From contig NW_001865073.1 of NCBI RefSeq assembly GCF_000002865.3, positions 314,361-378,360 of the forward strand: DNA of 64,000 nt, given 5' to 3'. This DNA comes from Monosiga brevicollis MX1 (lineage: Eukaryota; Opisthokonta; Choanoflagellata; Craspedida; Salpingoecidae). The notes under the pieces were generated by a model. The model did no database searches. It was not told the DNA's origin and saw nothing but the letters and a program-made list of their open reading frames with translations. Positions within the stretch are counted from its first letter, which is position 1. The number at the start of each line of letters is the position of its first letter. Both the position numbers and the translations under genes were made by a program. Below, piece after piece: positions 48,094 to 60,140 of this stretch.

Positions 48094-49342
48094 TCAAGGC
48101 GAGAGCTTCGGTGCGGGCGCGTTTGCGTTGAAGGCCCAGCAATTGTAATTGTCGTCCTGTGGGTCGGTCTTGTCCTGACAAAAAAAAGGGGGGGGCGGGG
48201 GCAAGGTCAAGGTCAAGGGTGTACGACACACAACATGGGCAGCAGGGTTGCTAGCTACAGAATGTCGTGCATCATTCTCGAGATCGCGCCGCGTACTGGG
48301 GCTGGCGCCATGGTGTTGGTGAAAGAAGGAGGGCGTGAGGCGTTGTTGTTTAAAGCTAGAGGCGGCTTCGGCCGTGGCAGAGGCTGCTTTGATTAGTTGA
48401 CAAGGAAGACGAAAAATGGTGAGGTTGACCCATTGGCTTCTGAAGCGAGGGCTGCTTGAAACATGATGGCAGACCTGAGCTGGGGCGACTGGCCACTTTA
48501 ATGGGAGGGAAAAGGCTGCTTGATAACATGCCTTGACTCTAAGGCGATGGAAGCGTGAGGGATATGCCATAGCTCGCTCTGCCCGCCCTCGCGCGCGAAA
48601 ACAGGTAGCCATCCCAGGCTTGTCAGCCACGAGTGGGCTGGACGGCAAAGGTGGAGATGATGGGTACCTGGGATGCATCCTGCAGGGCGGTACGAGGACT
48701 AGAACGGCGCATGCGCACAGACTGACTGGCAGCCTGGGCGGCCCGTTGAACGGAGTTGACGTTGAGCAGGCCGCTGAGACGGCGGCGGCGGACGTGAGGG
48801 GGTGTATTCGGTCGCCCAGCCGTTGGGCGGGCACCACCGCTTTTGCCGTGGCTTTGAGGTACTGGGGCAGGTAAATTGGCCGGATTGGCAGGTTTTTTCC
48901 GCTCACGCAGACGGGAGCGCGGGGGAGTGGGCACCAACGGGTGAAGGGGCGAGTCGGAGTCGGTATCGAGCAGGGAGGTGACCACATCCGAGGGCTCGGG
49001 TGAGCTGGCGCCTGACGAGGGCTCTGGTGCAAACGCGGCTAGGTCGGCGGTCAAATCAAATGAGGAGTGTGAGGTGAAGAGGCGGGCCGGGGTCGGGAGG
49101 GTGGCCTCGTCGTCCGAGTCGGCGTTGGCATCAGCTGCATCAAAAAGCATGGCGGCAGCCCTGGCGTGCTGGGGCCTTGCCCGAGTGACCAGCGGGACAT
49201 CTGTCGGGTTCATGCCGGAAAGCCGCGACGCGACAACGACGTGGGCCTTTTCAGATGCTAAAGTCTCGCGGCTGCTACTGCAGCGATTCATGCGGAGCAT
49301 GCATGACCGGCGCGCCCGCGCGTGCTGGGCCCCTGGAAGCAA
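48094..49342 (-). CDS. Hypothetical coding region, possibly 5' exons of the preceding gene
   Basis: An open stretch from 49342 (or ATG 49291) to a CAG-GTACCC donor at 48668 encodes an acidic, Ser/Pro-rich disordered sequence (LFDAADANADSDDEATL, SLLDTDSDSPLHPLVP) and then a basic part (HVRRRRLSGLLNVNSVQ). Possible further exons near 48470-48380 and 48175-48095 are not fixed. Codon use and composition resemble the gene just downstream on the same strand, and no 3' end is evident, so the two may be one gene. Function unknown. Confidence 0.4.
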
Positions 49343-50943
49343 GCCCTCGAGAGTTGTTTATTTTTTCAATCTCTGGTGGAGCGGCTGCGTTAGAGGAGAA
49401 GAAGACGACGACCGGCGCACGGCGGCTATGGAGGCCGACGGCGAGGCAATGGTGGCGAAGACGCGTGCAACAAGTCCCCTAAAAAAACCCCCAGCTGGAC
49501 GGCAGCAAAGGCGGGGTCAGGCCAGAGCTAGGCAAGCCAGCCAGCGACACACAGGAAGCAAAGAAGCAGCTACAACAGCAGACCCAAGAGCGCCAACTCC
49601 ACAGCCAAAAACAGCCAACCAACCAGCCAGCCAGCCAGCAGGAAGAAGAAGAAGAAGAAGAAGGAAGGAAGGAGGGAAGGAGCAAGGGGGAAGAGGAGGG
49701 AGGGAGCAAGGAGGAGCTGACGTTCATAACGTACATCCGGATATTATGCACCGTGTTGTCAAGGAAGGGAAAAAGAAAGAGAGAGAGACTTACTCACTTC
49801 TCTCTCTGCGGTTTGTGGTAGTTGTGCTTTTCCCCTTTTGTGTCTTTCTTTGCTCTTTATTTTCTCTCTTTCTCAGACCAATTCATTTCTCTCTTTGCTC
49901 CTCTCTCTCTCTCTCTTAATCTCTCTCTCGCTCTCTTCATACACACTCTCTTTCTTAATCTCTCTTAATCTCTCTCTCTCTCAATCTCTCTCTCTCTCCC
50001 TCCATCTCCATCTCTATCTCTCTCTCTGACTCATCTTTGTAAAAAAGGACAAACACCAAAAGCTTAATATTATTAATCTTGATCTCGCTCGATCAACGGC
50101 AGCGCGGTCTGGGGTGATGACGGAACGGACTGGTGCCTGCAGCGTGGTCTTGGTCTTGGCCTTGGCGATGCTTTGGGCGTGGGTTGGGACTGGATGTTTC
50201 CAGACCAAAAGAGGCGGCTGCAAGTTGGGTGCTACCTGTTGGGTGTTTTTACATTTCGTGTGGGCGGTATGGCACATCAAGTGTAGAATGGATGGGTGGG
50301 TTACGGGTCCACACGGTTGCGTCTGTGGTCGTCAGATGACGCGTCGCACTGCCGTGCAGCAAACAGGCTGCCATATTGGTGCTTATGGCTGTGATGTAAA
50401 GTGATGGTCGGTTGGGTGGGATGACATCACTTGTTGTTGTGGTGATGAACACGTCAAAGTCTGCAGGCATGGAAGAATCTGATTTTTTTTTTGTTTTTCT
50501 GGTCCGTGTGAGTGTAAACTGCTTGCTCTCTGCGCCCCCCCCCCCCCGGACGGGCGTGCGTGAGCGCGCTTTGGGGCCCATGTTGAACGTGCCCTTGCCA
50601 AACAAAGAACATTCCCAAATCCCAAAAGGCAAGCTCACAGAACAGAAGGTAATGGGAGGCGACAAAAGCAGCCTCGACCGGCACTGAGGACGACATCAAC
50701 GAGAAACAAGATACAAGTCACGGAACACTTGAACAAGGGAACATGGCATGGCGCACGGAACACGCGTTGTCAACACGACGAAACACGGCGTGCAGGCTTG
50801 GTGGCTTCAAACGAGGCAGAGGGGAAGGGGGGGGGCGCGCGGCACATCAACATCATCGGCACATCAACGGCACATCAACGGCACATCCGTCATCGGCACA
50901 TCCGTCAACCGCACATCCGTCAACCGCACATCTATCAACGGCG
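49343..50943. other. Intergenic region with CT-rich repeats
   Basis: About 1.6 kb without a supported gene. It contains a GA/AAG-rich stretch (49640-49720), the CT tract and a short C-run at 50536-50548. Short frames on both strands show no family motif. Confidence 0.5.
49797..50034. repeat. CT-rich imperfect microsatellite
   Basis: TCTCTC tracts with TTAATC and TTTC interruptions on the plus strand. Confidence 0.9.
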
Positions 50944-51935
50944 TTACTTCTTGGCCTTTTTCATCATGAGGTTGGAGTAGTTGCTACCGGTGGCGCCTGC
51001 GGCCGAGCGCTGGGTGCGGCGTGCAGTGGGATTAACGCCGAGACCCTGGGCTTGGGTGTCGTCTTGGAAGATTTTGGTGAGATCGGTCACCACCTGCTCA
51101 ATCTGGTTGAGGCGGGAGAGGAGGATGCTCTCGTGATCGGCCGTCTTGGTGGCCTTGCAACACAGCTCCATCTTGACACGGATGCGGTTGACGGCGTTGG
51201 CGAGCGAGGGATTCGATGAGAGCTCAAAGTCCTTGTTCCCTTGTCCATCCACACCCAGATAGCCAGCGTCCATGCCATGGGCACCATACTCCTCCAGACC
51301 CCCGAGCTGCTTCTCCATGGACAGGTCATCAAACACCTACAAATATTCGTGGTGGTCACAAAGCGTGGTCGGTGAGCGACTGCGTGCTGGTTCAGACCCT
51401 TCAAACACGTTGCTAAGGGGCCCTTCTTCATGACCATAAGAAGAGCGCCACGCACCGATGCGTGTCCACCGTGACTGCCAGCGGCGGCTTCTGCACGCCC
51501 ACATAGCTTGGCATGCGTCAGGAGCTGGCGGACGGCACGAAAGCTGTGACCACAGTTGCGGCATTTGAACAAATCAGCCGTACGCTTCTTCAGCCCACGG
51601 CCGGTCGAGACGGCATCACAGGAGCGCTCGTGATAGAGGCGAACATTCTGGGCGACAATGATCATGCGGCATTTGCGGCAACAGATGGGCAAAAGAGCAT
51701 CGCGGCGCGTGTTGAGCTGGGCCAGCGTGTGATCCTCGAGATGTCTCTGATAGAGAGCGGGATCGTAAGAAATGTAGCTGCACACGGGACACATGTGGCG
51801 GATCAGCGTGCGGGCGGTGCGCCCAAGATGTTCCTTGGGGTTGAGGCCGTGTGCCACCTCAAGGTGCAGGGCCAGAGCAGCGGCGCTGTGGCATGTCTGC
51901 GTACAGCCCTCTACCACACACTTGCGCTTGACCAT
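50944..51935 (-). CDS. C2H2/C2HC zinc-finger protein with C-terminal helical region
   Basis: Two exons (51935-51456 and 51336-50944) join in frame to 290 residues. Four zinc-binding clusters follow each other: CVVEGCTQTCHSAAALALH (C2H2, residues 5-30), CPVCSYISYDPALYQRHLEDH (C2H2), CRKCRMIIVAQNVRLYHERSC (C2HC) and CRNCGHSFRAVRQLLTHAKLC (C2HC). The second half has no zinc motif: an acidic, Gly-rich stretch (KQLGGLEEYGAHGMDAG), a Leu/Ile-rich helix (ILLSRLNQIEQVVTDLTKIF) and a basic end (MMKKAKK) that may be a nuclear localisation signal. It is probably a nuclear DNA- or RNA-binding protein; the family is not recognised. Reading through the intron gives a longer but less likely frame to 51087. 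Confidence 0.78.
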
Positions 51936-52419
51936 CTTGCCTTATTTTTTGTCACACAACCTAGGAGACGCGGGCAACGTGACCATGAGTGGCTGGAGCC
52001 GGACAAGGAAGGCGCCATCCTTCAACAAGGAAGGAGAAGATCATGGACAGGTGAATGCCATGGACACCACCCAACACACGGGATACAACAAGAGGAAAAG
52101 GCGTTTGAAACCAGGCAGCATCGAGAAAGAGAGATCGAGAACGAGGGAAGGCGGGAGTCTCACTGCCGCCCGGGGCGTGGAGTCGAGGAAGCATAAAACC
52201 AGGCAAATGACAGCTTCCAAATGGCAGGTAGTTGGAGAAACAAAACCGGGGAGCAAGCACACGGCAACCGACGACGGCAGCGACAGCCGCAACGATGGCA
52301 ACGAATGCACACCATCAAGGATGGATCGAGCGCTCCAGGGACCGGCAACAGCGAGTGAGGCGACCGCCCCTCCCCTCCCCCTGTTACGTTCTTGTAACGG
52401 TTGCAACGGTCACACACAC

Positions 52420-52457
<38 letters not shown>

Positions 52458-53553
52458 GGCGAGGTCTCTCATACCTGAAGGGCAGGGCGGCGGGAGGTGC
52501 AAGGGGGGAAATGGCAGGCGGAATGCACGTAAACCATCTACGCTTGACGATGAACACTTGTGTGTGGCGCTTGGCCCTTGGTCGCCCTTGTGGCAGTGGT
52601 GTGTGTGTATGTGGCAGGTGTGGTGTTGGACCGCGTCACGTGTGGCAGGCTTGGGTTTGAGACCATGGATAGTGTGGTGCTTGTCACACTATAAGTATGA
52701 GTCTTCTCGTCCCCCGGAAGACTGGTGACTGTAATTTATCAAAGTGTGACCGTGGTCATGCTTTTCAATGTGCGGACAACCGGACCAATGACTTTTTTGC
52801 TGACATGCATGCACCCTCTTTCGCTTTTCCCCATCTCGCACCGTATCTCTGAAATCGCTTGTCATTCCCAGTTAAGACTTCTTCCATCTGTTCTCTGCCT
52901 CTGGCAAGGTTGGCGCAAGGATCCACAACCTCTGCCCCACTTTCAGAGCAGAAGCAAAGGTCAACACCAACAAGCAAGCCAAAAGAAAAAAATGGCGACT
53001 CGAGCTTCAAGCAGGTGAGCGGACATGACTCGCGCGCCACAATGGCACTGGCGAGCACATAACGATCCGACGGGGCACACACACACACACACATACACAC
53101 ACACATCGAGTTCAGAGCGTTGGCACGTCCGGTTTGTTTGGTCTCGAGCTGTGTGTGGGCAATTCACCCCATCATCGCTGCTTCGTGGTCTGCGTTCTTG
53201 GTTCCGCGGCTCGGCAGTCTTCCCCGATTGACCCTTGGGCCGTTCGCGCTCGCGGTACCGGTGCGCCTGTGCACGCGAGCACATCCGCCTCTTCCCCATC
53301 CTCGATCTCCCTCACCACACGATTAGGGTGGGTTTTGCCGCTGAAAGGCTCTTGGTGTGCCGACTGCTGGCTCGAATTCTCTTGATGTAAAGTCGGCTGG
53401 GTATCTTGGCTTCGGCACAGCTAACATTCGATTTTTAAATGACTGCCGCAGACGAGCTGAGAGTGGCCAAGGGCCTTTGGTATCCCACATGTGCTCCCGT
53501 TTCTACAACAGCGCACCGCTCAAACAGCAATAAGTGCCGATTCACCATAGAGC
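51936..53553. other. Divergent intergenic region (zinc finger / RasGEF fusion)
   Basis: Contains CA repeats at 52412-52455 and 53078-53106. An ATG at 52992 (MATRASSR, then GTGAGC) could begin a spliced short upstream frame, but no gene is supported. Confidence 0.5.
52412..52455. repeat. (CA)n microsatellite
   Basis: CACACA tract with one CGCA interruption. Confidence 0.95.
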
Positions 53554-56500
53554 ATGGAGGCTCAACTTCCGCTGCGCGGGCCACAATTGGCCGCCAATGC
53601 CAGCGATGACGATCCCCCAGCGCCCAACAGCCTAGAAAAGTTTGCTTCCTACGAGTATGAAGATCTCATGCAAGGCGCTCAGGAACTCATCAGCCTAGCA
53701 CGCGTCGTGGAGCAGCAGGTATGCGGCCCACCCACCGGCATGCGATGACTTGCGAGAGACACTGCTTGACCAAGCCCCCCGCCCGCCCGCCGAACTAGAA
53801 CCGCCTTGATGAAGCCGACGAGATCTACCAATCGGCGCTGGCCCGGTGCGTCCCTTACCTCTCCCAGCCTGGAAGCCTGGCTTCAGCGTCCCCGGTGCCT
53901 GGTGCCCGGTGTCCGTCCGTTTAGCCAGCCCAGCTCTGAGTACATGGGCAAACCGTTTCAAACCGACTCAATTTGAATCGACTTGCATGCTGGATGGTGT
54001 GCATGGGCTAGGCTTGACAACATCCTCCAAGACCCCGCATTGGCCAGCAACGACCAACACCGCGAAGCAGCTGAACAACTGGTCCGCCCTCCGCCCCACC
54101 CAAATTACTGCGCATCCGAGTCGTCTGCCCTTGTGTGCCTGCTCAGCCAGCCTGATGGAATTTCGTTCTGCCTATCTGACTAGCTGGAGCAAGTTTCGTC
54201 GTCCATTGCCGGCATCCGTGTCGATCTCTTTGAGCATCACCGCCAAGTGGCTGAGGAATTGGCCGCTCAAGGCGAGCACTTTGCCACGCTTGAGCAATAT
54301 GCCGCGGCCAAGGACTGCTTCATCGATTCATGTGATCTTTTTATGGAACTGGTGAGTCCCCACGGCCGCCATCTTTTCTTCGATTGAATACGACGCACAT
54401 CCGTGCATCGGCATCCACCCCCTTGGAAGACGCAGACGACACCCCTTCACTTCTCCCCAGAGCTGCTTGACGCCCCTTCCCTTACCTGTTCACTCATGCA
54501 TCAATTTTTTCCCATGAAATGACATGAACCCGGTGGGCAGGAAGCAGAGGCGATGGATCGGGAAGTGCGCACCACCATGAGCTTGCGCGTTATGGAACTC
54601 CTCAATCGCGCCGAGCAAATGACAGAAATGCTCATGGGTACCACTGGCAGCGTGGCTGACAACGCCTCTCTCAACGGGCCATTGCCATCCCATCGTGACT
54701 CAGGTGAAGGTAGCGAAATGCCTTTGCGGCGACGCTCCTCTAGCTGGCCCATCACGGTCGATAGCCCGCCCGTCACCATCAATGAAGAGGAGAGCGAACT
54801 TTCTGACATGGATTCTTTGGCCCGCCTGAGCACTGAGCCGCCCCACCCACCTGCCTTTCGTGGCCGGGCCGGCACCATTGCTGATCACATCAATCAAGCC
54901 CATGCCGAGTACGTTCATCAGCCAACGTTGCCTTGGCAGCTGTTTGTTGCTCGATATCAAATGGTGTTGTGGTCCATGGTGTTATCTGTTTTTGGCTTAG
55001 TACCCTCCGGGCCTTCGTTTCCTGGACTGACCTCTCGCTTTCGCTGTGCCCTGATCGCATCATAGTCGGCACAGCACCGTCGACAAGGACTCAAATCAGC
55101 AGAGCAGCTCGCGCTGCAGCAGCCGCGAATCTCGCTCGCTTGCTACCCAATCCCATGCCTCCAACACCAACACTCGCCAGCAGATTGCGGCCCTCATGAC
55201 CGAACAAGATGAAATGGCCCAACAAATGCTCAGTCAGATTTCCGGTGCGGCATTTGATTTTGCCACCAGCACCGACTTGCACATTGAAGACTCGGACCAT
55301 TTGGCATCCTCCAGCACGCCCGTCAAACGCTCCATCCTCGGTCTTGTGGGTTTCAGCCTCCAGAGCTTGGGTACCCATTGCCCCCTGCGTGCCTTGGTCA
55401 TCAACAGCTTTGAACTCCAGATCAACTCAGCCCTTGAGCAATCCCTTGGTGTTGGCCTCTCCCGTCTGCGCCAACTCACCGAACTTGATCTTAGTCACTC
55501 CGGCCTAAATGCTCGAGGCTGCGAGCTACTCTGCGACAGCATGGCCGCCAATCAAAGCCTGGTCACTCTGGTCCTGGACTTTAACACGGTCGGGGATATG
55601 GGGGTGAGCAGCATTTGCCGCAAACTTTTAAGCAAGTCAGAGAGCCTCCGCCTCCTCAGTCTCAAGTCTAATGGCATTGGACCTGAAGGGTCGGCCACCC
55701 TTCGTGAACAACTGGAAACTGGCACCAGTCTTTATCGCCTCGATATCCAGGGCAACCATATCGGATGCGAGGTGAGTCTTGACGTGCAGGCCCTTGGTAG
55801 CCACGTCGCAGCACGAGTGTGACCTACTGAACTAATCACATCCCGGGCTTGTGCTCACCTCCCACCCTGTCGCATGCCTCGCCTTCTCGCTTGAACAGGA
55901 GGTGGATCGGTACATCATTGGCGACAAAAGTCAGGTCACGCTGATCACGGACAAGCACGAGCCGCCTCGTGGCCGCGGTGCTCCTACATGTAAGGTGCCC
56001 CACGTCATGTGCCGACACGTTCAGCTCCTGGCGCTGGCCGCTTTCGGTGAGACGGACCGACGTGGCACCCGTCGCAAAAAACGTGTCGCTCGCAAGCGCA
56101 CCAGCGAGGATGACACCCTCCGCATGCAAACCGCCAATCAGCCGGCAGCAACCACTCCTGCCTCCGCCATGTCCGTCGCACTCAACGGTGTCACCCCGAA
56201 CACCCGTGGTGCACGATCAAGCGTCGACGGCAGCGTAGAACCAAGCAGCATACTGCCCAGCGTGACCACGGCGGAGCTGCAGGAAAACTATGCCGCTACC
56301 TTCAAAGAAGCTATTCGTGATGTTACGACCCCCAACATCTTGCTGATTGGCCAGCGCTTAGTTGGCAAACACAGCGTCATCAACGCCGCTTTTGGAGCCA
56401 ATTTGGAGCGTGAAGAATGCATCGACCCGGCACGCCCGGTTGAGTATCGAGACAACGGCGGTGCTTTCGCCATGTGGGACACCGTCTCTCTGGACCCGTC

Positions 56501-57388
56501 GGACGAGCTCGACGCCTCCCTGGGCATTGGACAGCTCATTGCCCAACAGTTCAAACTCGGTCATCTCCAAAAGCTGGTTCACGCCATTTGGTACGTCGTC
56601 AGCTCCCCGGTGTGGCAGGCTCTGGATGAAAATTATCTCAAGCAGTTTGCGCGACGCGCTGTTGAGGCCGGATGCCCCCTCTTTGTGATCATCAACAAGG
56701 CCGATACCATGACACCAAGTCAGCTCCAAACGCTGCGTGATAGTTGCGACCGAGCTCTCAAGTCGTCCCCGTGTTATCGTGGCACGTTTACATGCGTAGC
56801 GGATACGCGGCCGTTGGAACACCAGTTGACCATGCAACTACGCACAGCAGGCTGTCCAGACGCCGTATTCGATAGCAAGCTGCAGGTCAAGCTAGATGAT
56901 GAACTGGACGCTCGCCACTGCCTACCCGAGGTCCTCCAGATGTCCTGTGACCTTTTGAAACCGACCGTGGCTCACTGTCTGCGCCTGAGCCATTTGTCAA
57001 GCTTGCGACGGAAGGAACTGACAGCTGCAGATATCGTTCGCAATCAGCAGAGCAAGTTTGAACAGGGCGGTGCACATGCCCGGCTGAAAACGGTGCTGGG
57101 CGGCCGTGGGCGTCGTTGGGCCCACGTACAGCTGACCAAGATGTTGCGCCGCGTGGCTATTGTGTTTGATATTCTACCTTCCCATATCTCGGCTGGAGAT
57201 GAACCAGAGCTCGGCCGGGAATTTACCAAGCTTCTGGGGGACTCATATGTAGCCCTCACCGCCGCTTCAGGCCACGTATGTGCCATGCTCTTGCCCCTGT
57301 TGTTACTGTGCCGCTCTTTATTGGCCACGCAAAACCATCTCTGCTTGCGCTGGCTTTTTTTTTTTTTTTCTTTTTCTTTTTCTTTTCC

Positions 57389-57419
<31 letters not shown>

Positions 57420-59570
57420 TTCCTTTTTTTTTTCTTTTTCTTTTTCTTTTTCTGTTTTTTTCCCCCGTCTTCTTCCTTCTCTTTTAAAAGCTCACGCGCC
57501 TCTGCCCTCTCCTTGTGTTCCTTCCTCGGCGTCCGCATACAGCTGGACTTGCACTCCTTCACGACGCTCAGTGTTTTGTGGATTTTAAACGTCAAACAAT
57601 ATCGTGTGGATTGCATGGAGACGGCACTGCAGTCTGATTTTGCTGTGTCGGAGGTTGATCGCTCTTCGGCTTTTGCTGCCATTCTGCGCAAGTGCCGAGT
57701 GGGACGTGAAATAGTCATGCAGCTTTACGCTGTGGTGACAAAGCACATTGTACCCGAGACGAGCGAGTCAGAGAACTTGGGCCGTCGACCGGGATCCATC
57801 GTTATTCTGCGCATCATGGAGGAATGCAGTGGTCTGCTTTTTGGCAACGTGTCTGAAGGACAGCACAACGCGGCTGCTAAATTTGTCAAGCAACCCTCCA
57901 CCGATGATCACGCCCCCGTAGAGTACGTTGTGGAAATGCTCTGCCAGCCGCGAACCAGCACCGAGGTTTGGGACGGCTTCCTGGCCAGCTACCGCACCAC
58001 CTTCAAGATCGAGCCTGCAGATCTGCTGGCGACGTTTGAGCGACATTTTGCTGCACATGCATACAGCGAAAACGCAACATCGCGCACGACCTGCGAACGA
58101 GTGTGCGAGTTCGTTGCTTTCTGGCTGCAACACTACTTCCGCTTCGACTTTGTCACCCAAGAACTTGCGGCATCCAAAGACAGTGACTCGGCTGATTTTG
58201 TGCTTGAAGCTGCAGTGGATGATCTGTCCAGCGCCTTGCCCGACAACTGGCCATTTGGGAACGACATGCGGCCCAATCCGGCGCTGCGTCGTCTCCATGA
58301 ATTCGTGGGCTTGATCAAAGGCTCGCCGCACGCCGTCATGGCGCCGTCACTCGTGCGCACGGCCCGTCACTGCAGTGACAACCTCCTTGAGGCGGAGCAG
58401 AGTAGTCCTCTGGATCACGTTCAGCTTTCCAACTTGCGCCTGCAACCCATGCGCCAGTTTGATGCTCAACTTTTGGCTGCCCACTTGACATTTGTGAACT
58501 TCTCCCGCTTTGCGCAAATGTCTCTGCGGGACCTCTTTGCCAGTGCGAGCGTCGATCGAACCGCCTTTATCAAGCACGCCAATCAAATCACCTACTGGCT
58601 AGTTGATTGCATTGTCTCTTGCGATGATATCGAGACTCGGACTCGCATCTTGCTCAAGTGTATTGAGATGGCCGACTTTCTGCAAGGTCCAGTCTTGCGA
58701 GATTACCAAGGATTCATGGCTGTCATGACAGCGCTGCAACTATCCCATGTGGCTCGCCTCAAACACACCTGGGCGCGGGCGCGCAGCGTGCACCCTGTGT
58801 TGATTGATCGCTTTGAAGCCAAGCTCGCCCCTTTGGCTGAGCCCGGTAATGGCATGTACAACACGATCATGGATCGGGTGGTTGAGGATCCACGTGGACC
58901 TTGTGTGCCTTTTCTGGGAAGCTTTTTGACTGGCATCGAGCGCACGCGGACCACGGGCAACGCCAAAGCCACCGTTTCTAGCAAAGAGGCAGCTCACGTC
59001 CACTTTGAGACAACTGCCAAACTGGCAACCATGCTTGCCGTCATCCCCAAGTGCCAGGACGGCGACTACCCCTGGAGTGACCTTGGTCTGCTGCCCTCGT
59101 TGGACCAGTTGTTCCGGCACACCATGTGCACCATGTACGACTTTGAGACTCGCGCAACGCGCAATGCGCTCGAGGACCGCCTCAACGCCAAGTCATTGAC
59201 GATAGAGCCCCGCAACGGATCGCTGCCCTCAGTACCGCGTAGTCGGACCTCCACAGATGGCTCTAACCCATGCCGTGGCAGCGTGGACGCGGTTGGCTCG
59301 CCCGAGGTCATGTCTTCCGATGACGAAGAAGACATTGTGTCCCATCGCACTCGCCGATTCTCAGCCTTGCAGAATGCTCCAGAGAGCGCGCTCGCCATAG
59401 TGGTGGAGGAGGGTTCGTCACCGCCCAGAGCGCCCTCAATGCTCTCCGTAGAGGAGGTTCCGCCCAGCACCACAGTCATGCCTGCACGATCGCGCCGCAC
59501 AAGCGGGGAGCGTGGGATGATGCGCCAGCCAAACGGAAACGGGCATCGGCAATCCGTTCGTCGCCTTCTG

Positions 59571-59612
<42 letters not shown>

Positions 59613-59789
59613 CCCCCTGTTCCTCCCGTAAAAAGGACCTCAAGGGTCGCCTTCTCATGTTACAATTCGAGGCCTGTATATCATAGCAAACGCCTCGTGT
59701 CTATGTCGGTGGCATTTCGTGTAAAAAGGTCTTGTTTGCTTTTCTGTTCGAGTGTGCCGCACCTCGCTGTGCCAGTTGCCCCAGGTTGA
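53554..59789 (+). CDS. LRR - P-loop GTPase - RasGEF fusion protein
   Basis: Exons 53554-53718, 53799-53845, 54012-54081, 54184-54351, 54541-54908, 55066-55771, 55899-57275 and 57543-59789 join in phase to about 1,715 residues. The N-terminal 180 residues are helical (YEDLMQGAQELISLARVVEQ, HRQVAEELAAQGEHFATLEQ). After a Ser-rich linker come leucine-rich repeats (LRQLTELDLSHSGLNARGCE, LRLLSLKSNGIGPEGSATL; residues about 400-508). A GTPase-like domain follows: LLIGQRLVGKHSVINAAFG near residue 655, WDTVSLD, AIWYVVSSPVW and FVIINKAD near 770. Then RasGEF-N (EMLCQPRTSTEVWDGFLASY, about 1095-1140) and the CDC25 domain (AQLLAAHLTFVNFSRFAQMS, ANQITYWLVDCIV, DYQGFMAVMTALQLSHVARL, GPCVPFLGSFLTGI; about 1265-1430). 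It should activate a Ras-type GTPase at membranes. The C-terminal 150 residues are Ser/Arg-rich and disordered; the end near the TC repeat (59572) is uncertain. Confidence 0.9.
57276..57542 (+). other. In-frame intron with T-rich tracts in the RasGEF fusion gene
   Basis: GTATGT donor and GCATACAG acceptor; 267 bp, a multiple of three, without stops. The T-rich part (57352-57465) would code Phe/Ser runs, which argues for intron rather than exon. Confidence 0.8.
59572..59609. repeat. (TC)n tract near the end of the RasGEF fusion frame
   Basis: Pure TC run coding Leu-Ser repeats if translated. It may be a polypyrimidine tract of an unresolved last intron. Confidence 0.85.
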
Positions 59790-60140
59790 AAGACAAATTG
59801 ACTACCCGCAAAAGCGCCCCTACCACCCGATAGTAGGCATGGACTCGCATATCATCACTGTGTTCGTGCTTCATTTCACGCTTTTAAAGTGTGATGCTTG
59901 CGTCTCTTCTCTAGCTTCTTGAAAATTGCTGACAACGCATCCTCTCTGTCTGACATCTTGTTCCCCAGCTGTGTGGGGGCGCACTTTTCTCTGTCACCAC
60001 GTGTGTGTGTGTGTGACTGTAAACCTGCAGCGTTCAAGTTTTGTGCACAAGACGCGACCGAGCGCCGCCCTATCGTGAGCATTCAAACGGGAAGAGCGTC
60101 TGGATTTTGAGGTGGTGTGTTTGAAGCCTGAAGCATCAGA
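59790..60140. other. Intergenic region upstream of RRS1
   Basis: 350 bp containing the 3' flank of the RasGEF fusion and the RRS1 promoter; short (GT)n at 60001-60014. No gene seen. Confidence 0.55.

Noticed and set aside
52992-53532. Spliced 34-residue upstream frame before the RasGEF fusion (MATRASSR, then a stop at 53532)
   Set aside because: A GT-AG pair keeps the frame, but nothing shows that this is transcribed or that it is more than chance.
59876-60082. Minus-strand frame ending LSAIFKKLEKRRKHHTLKA
   Set aside because: Short, no supported upstream exon, lies in the RRS1 promoter region; treated as chance.
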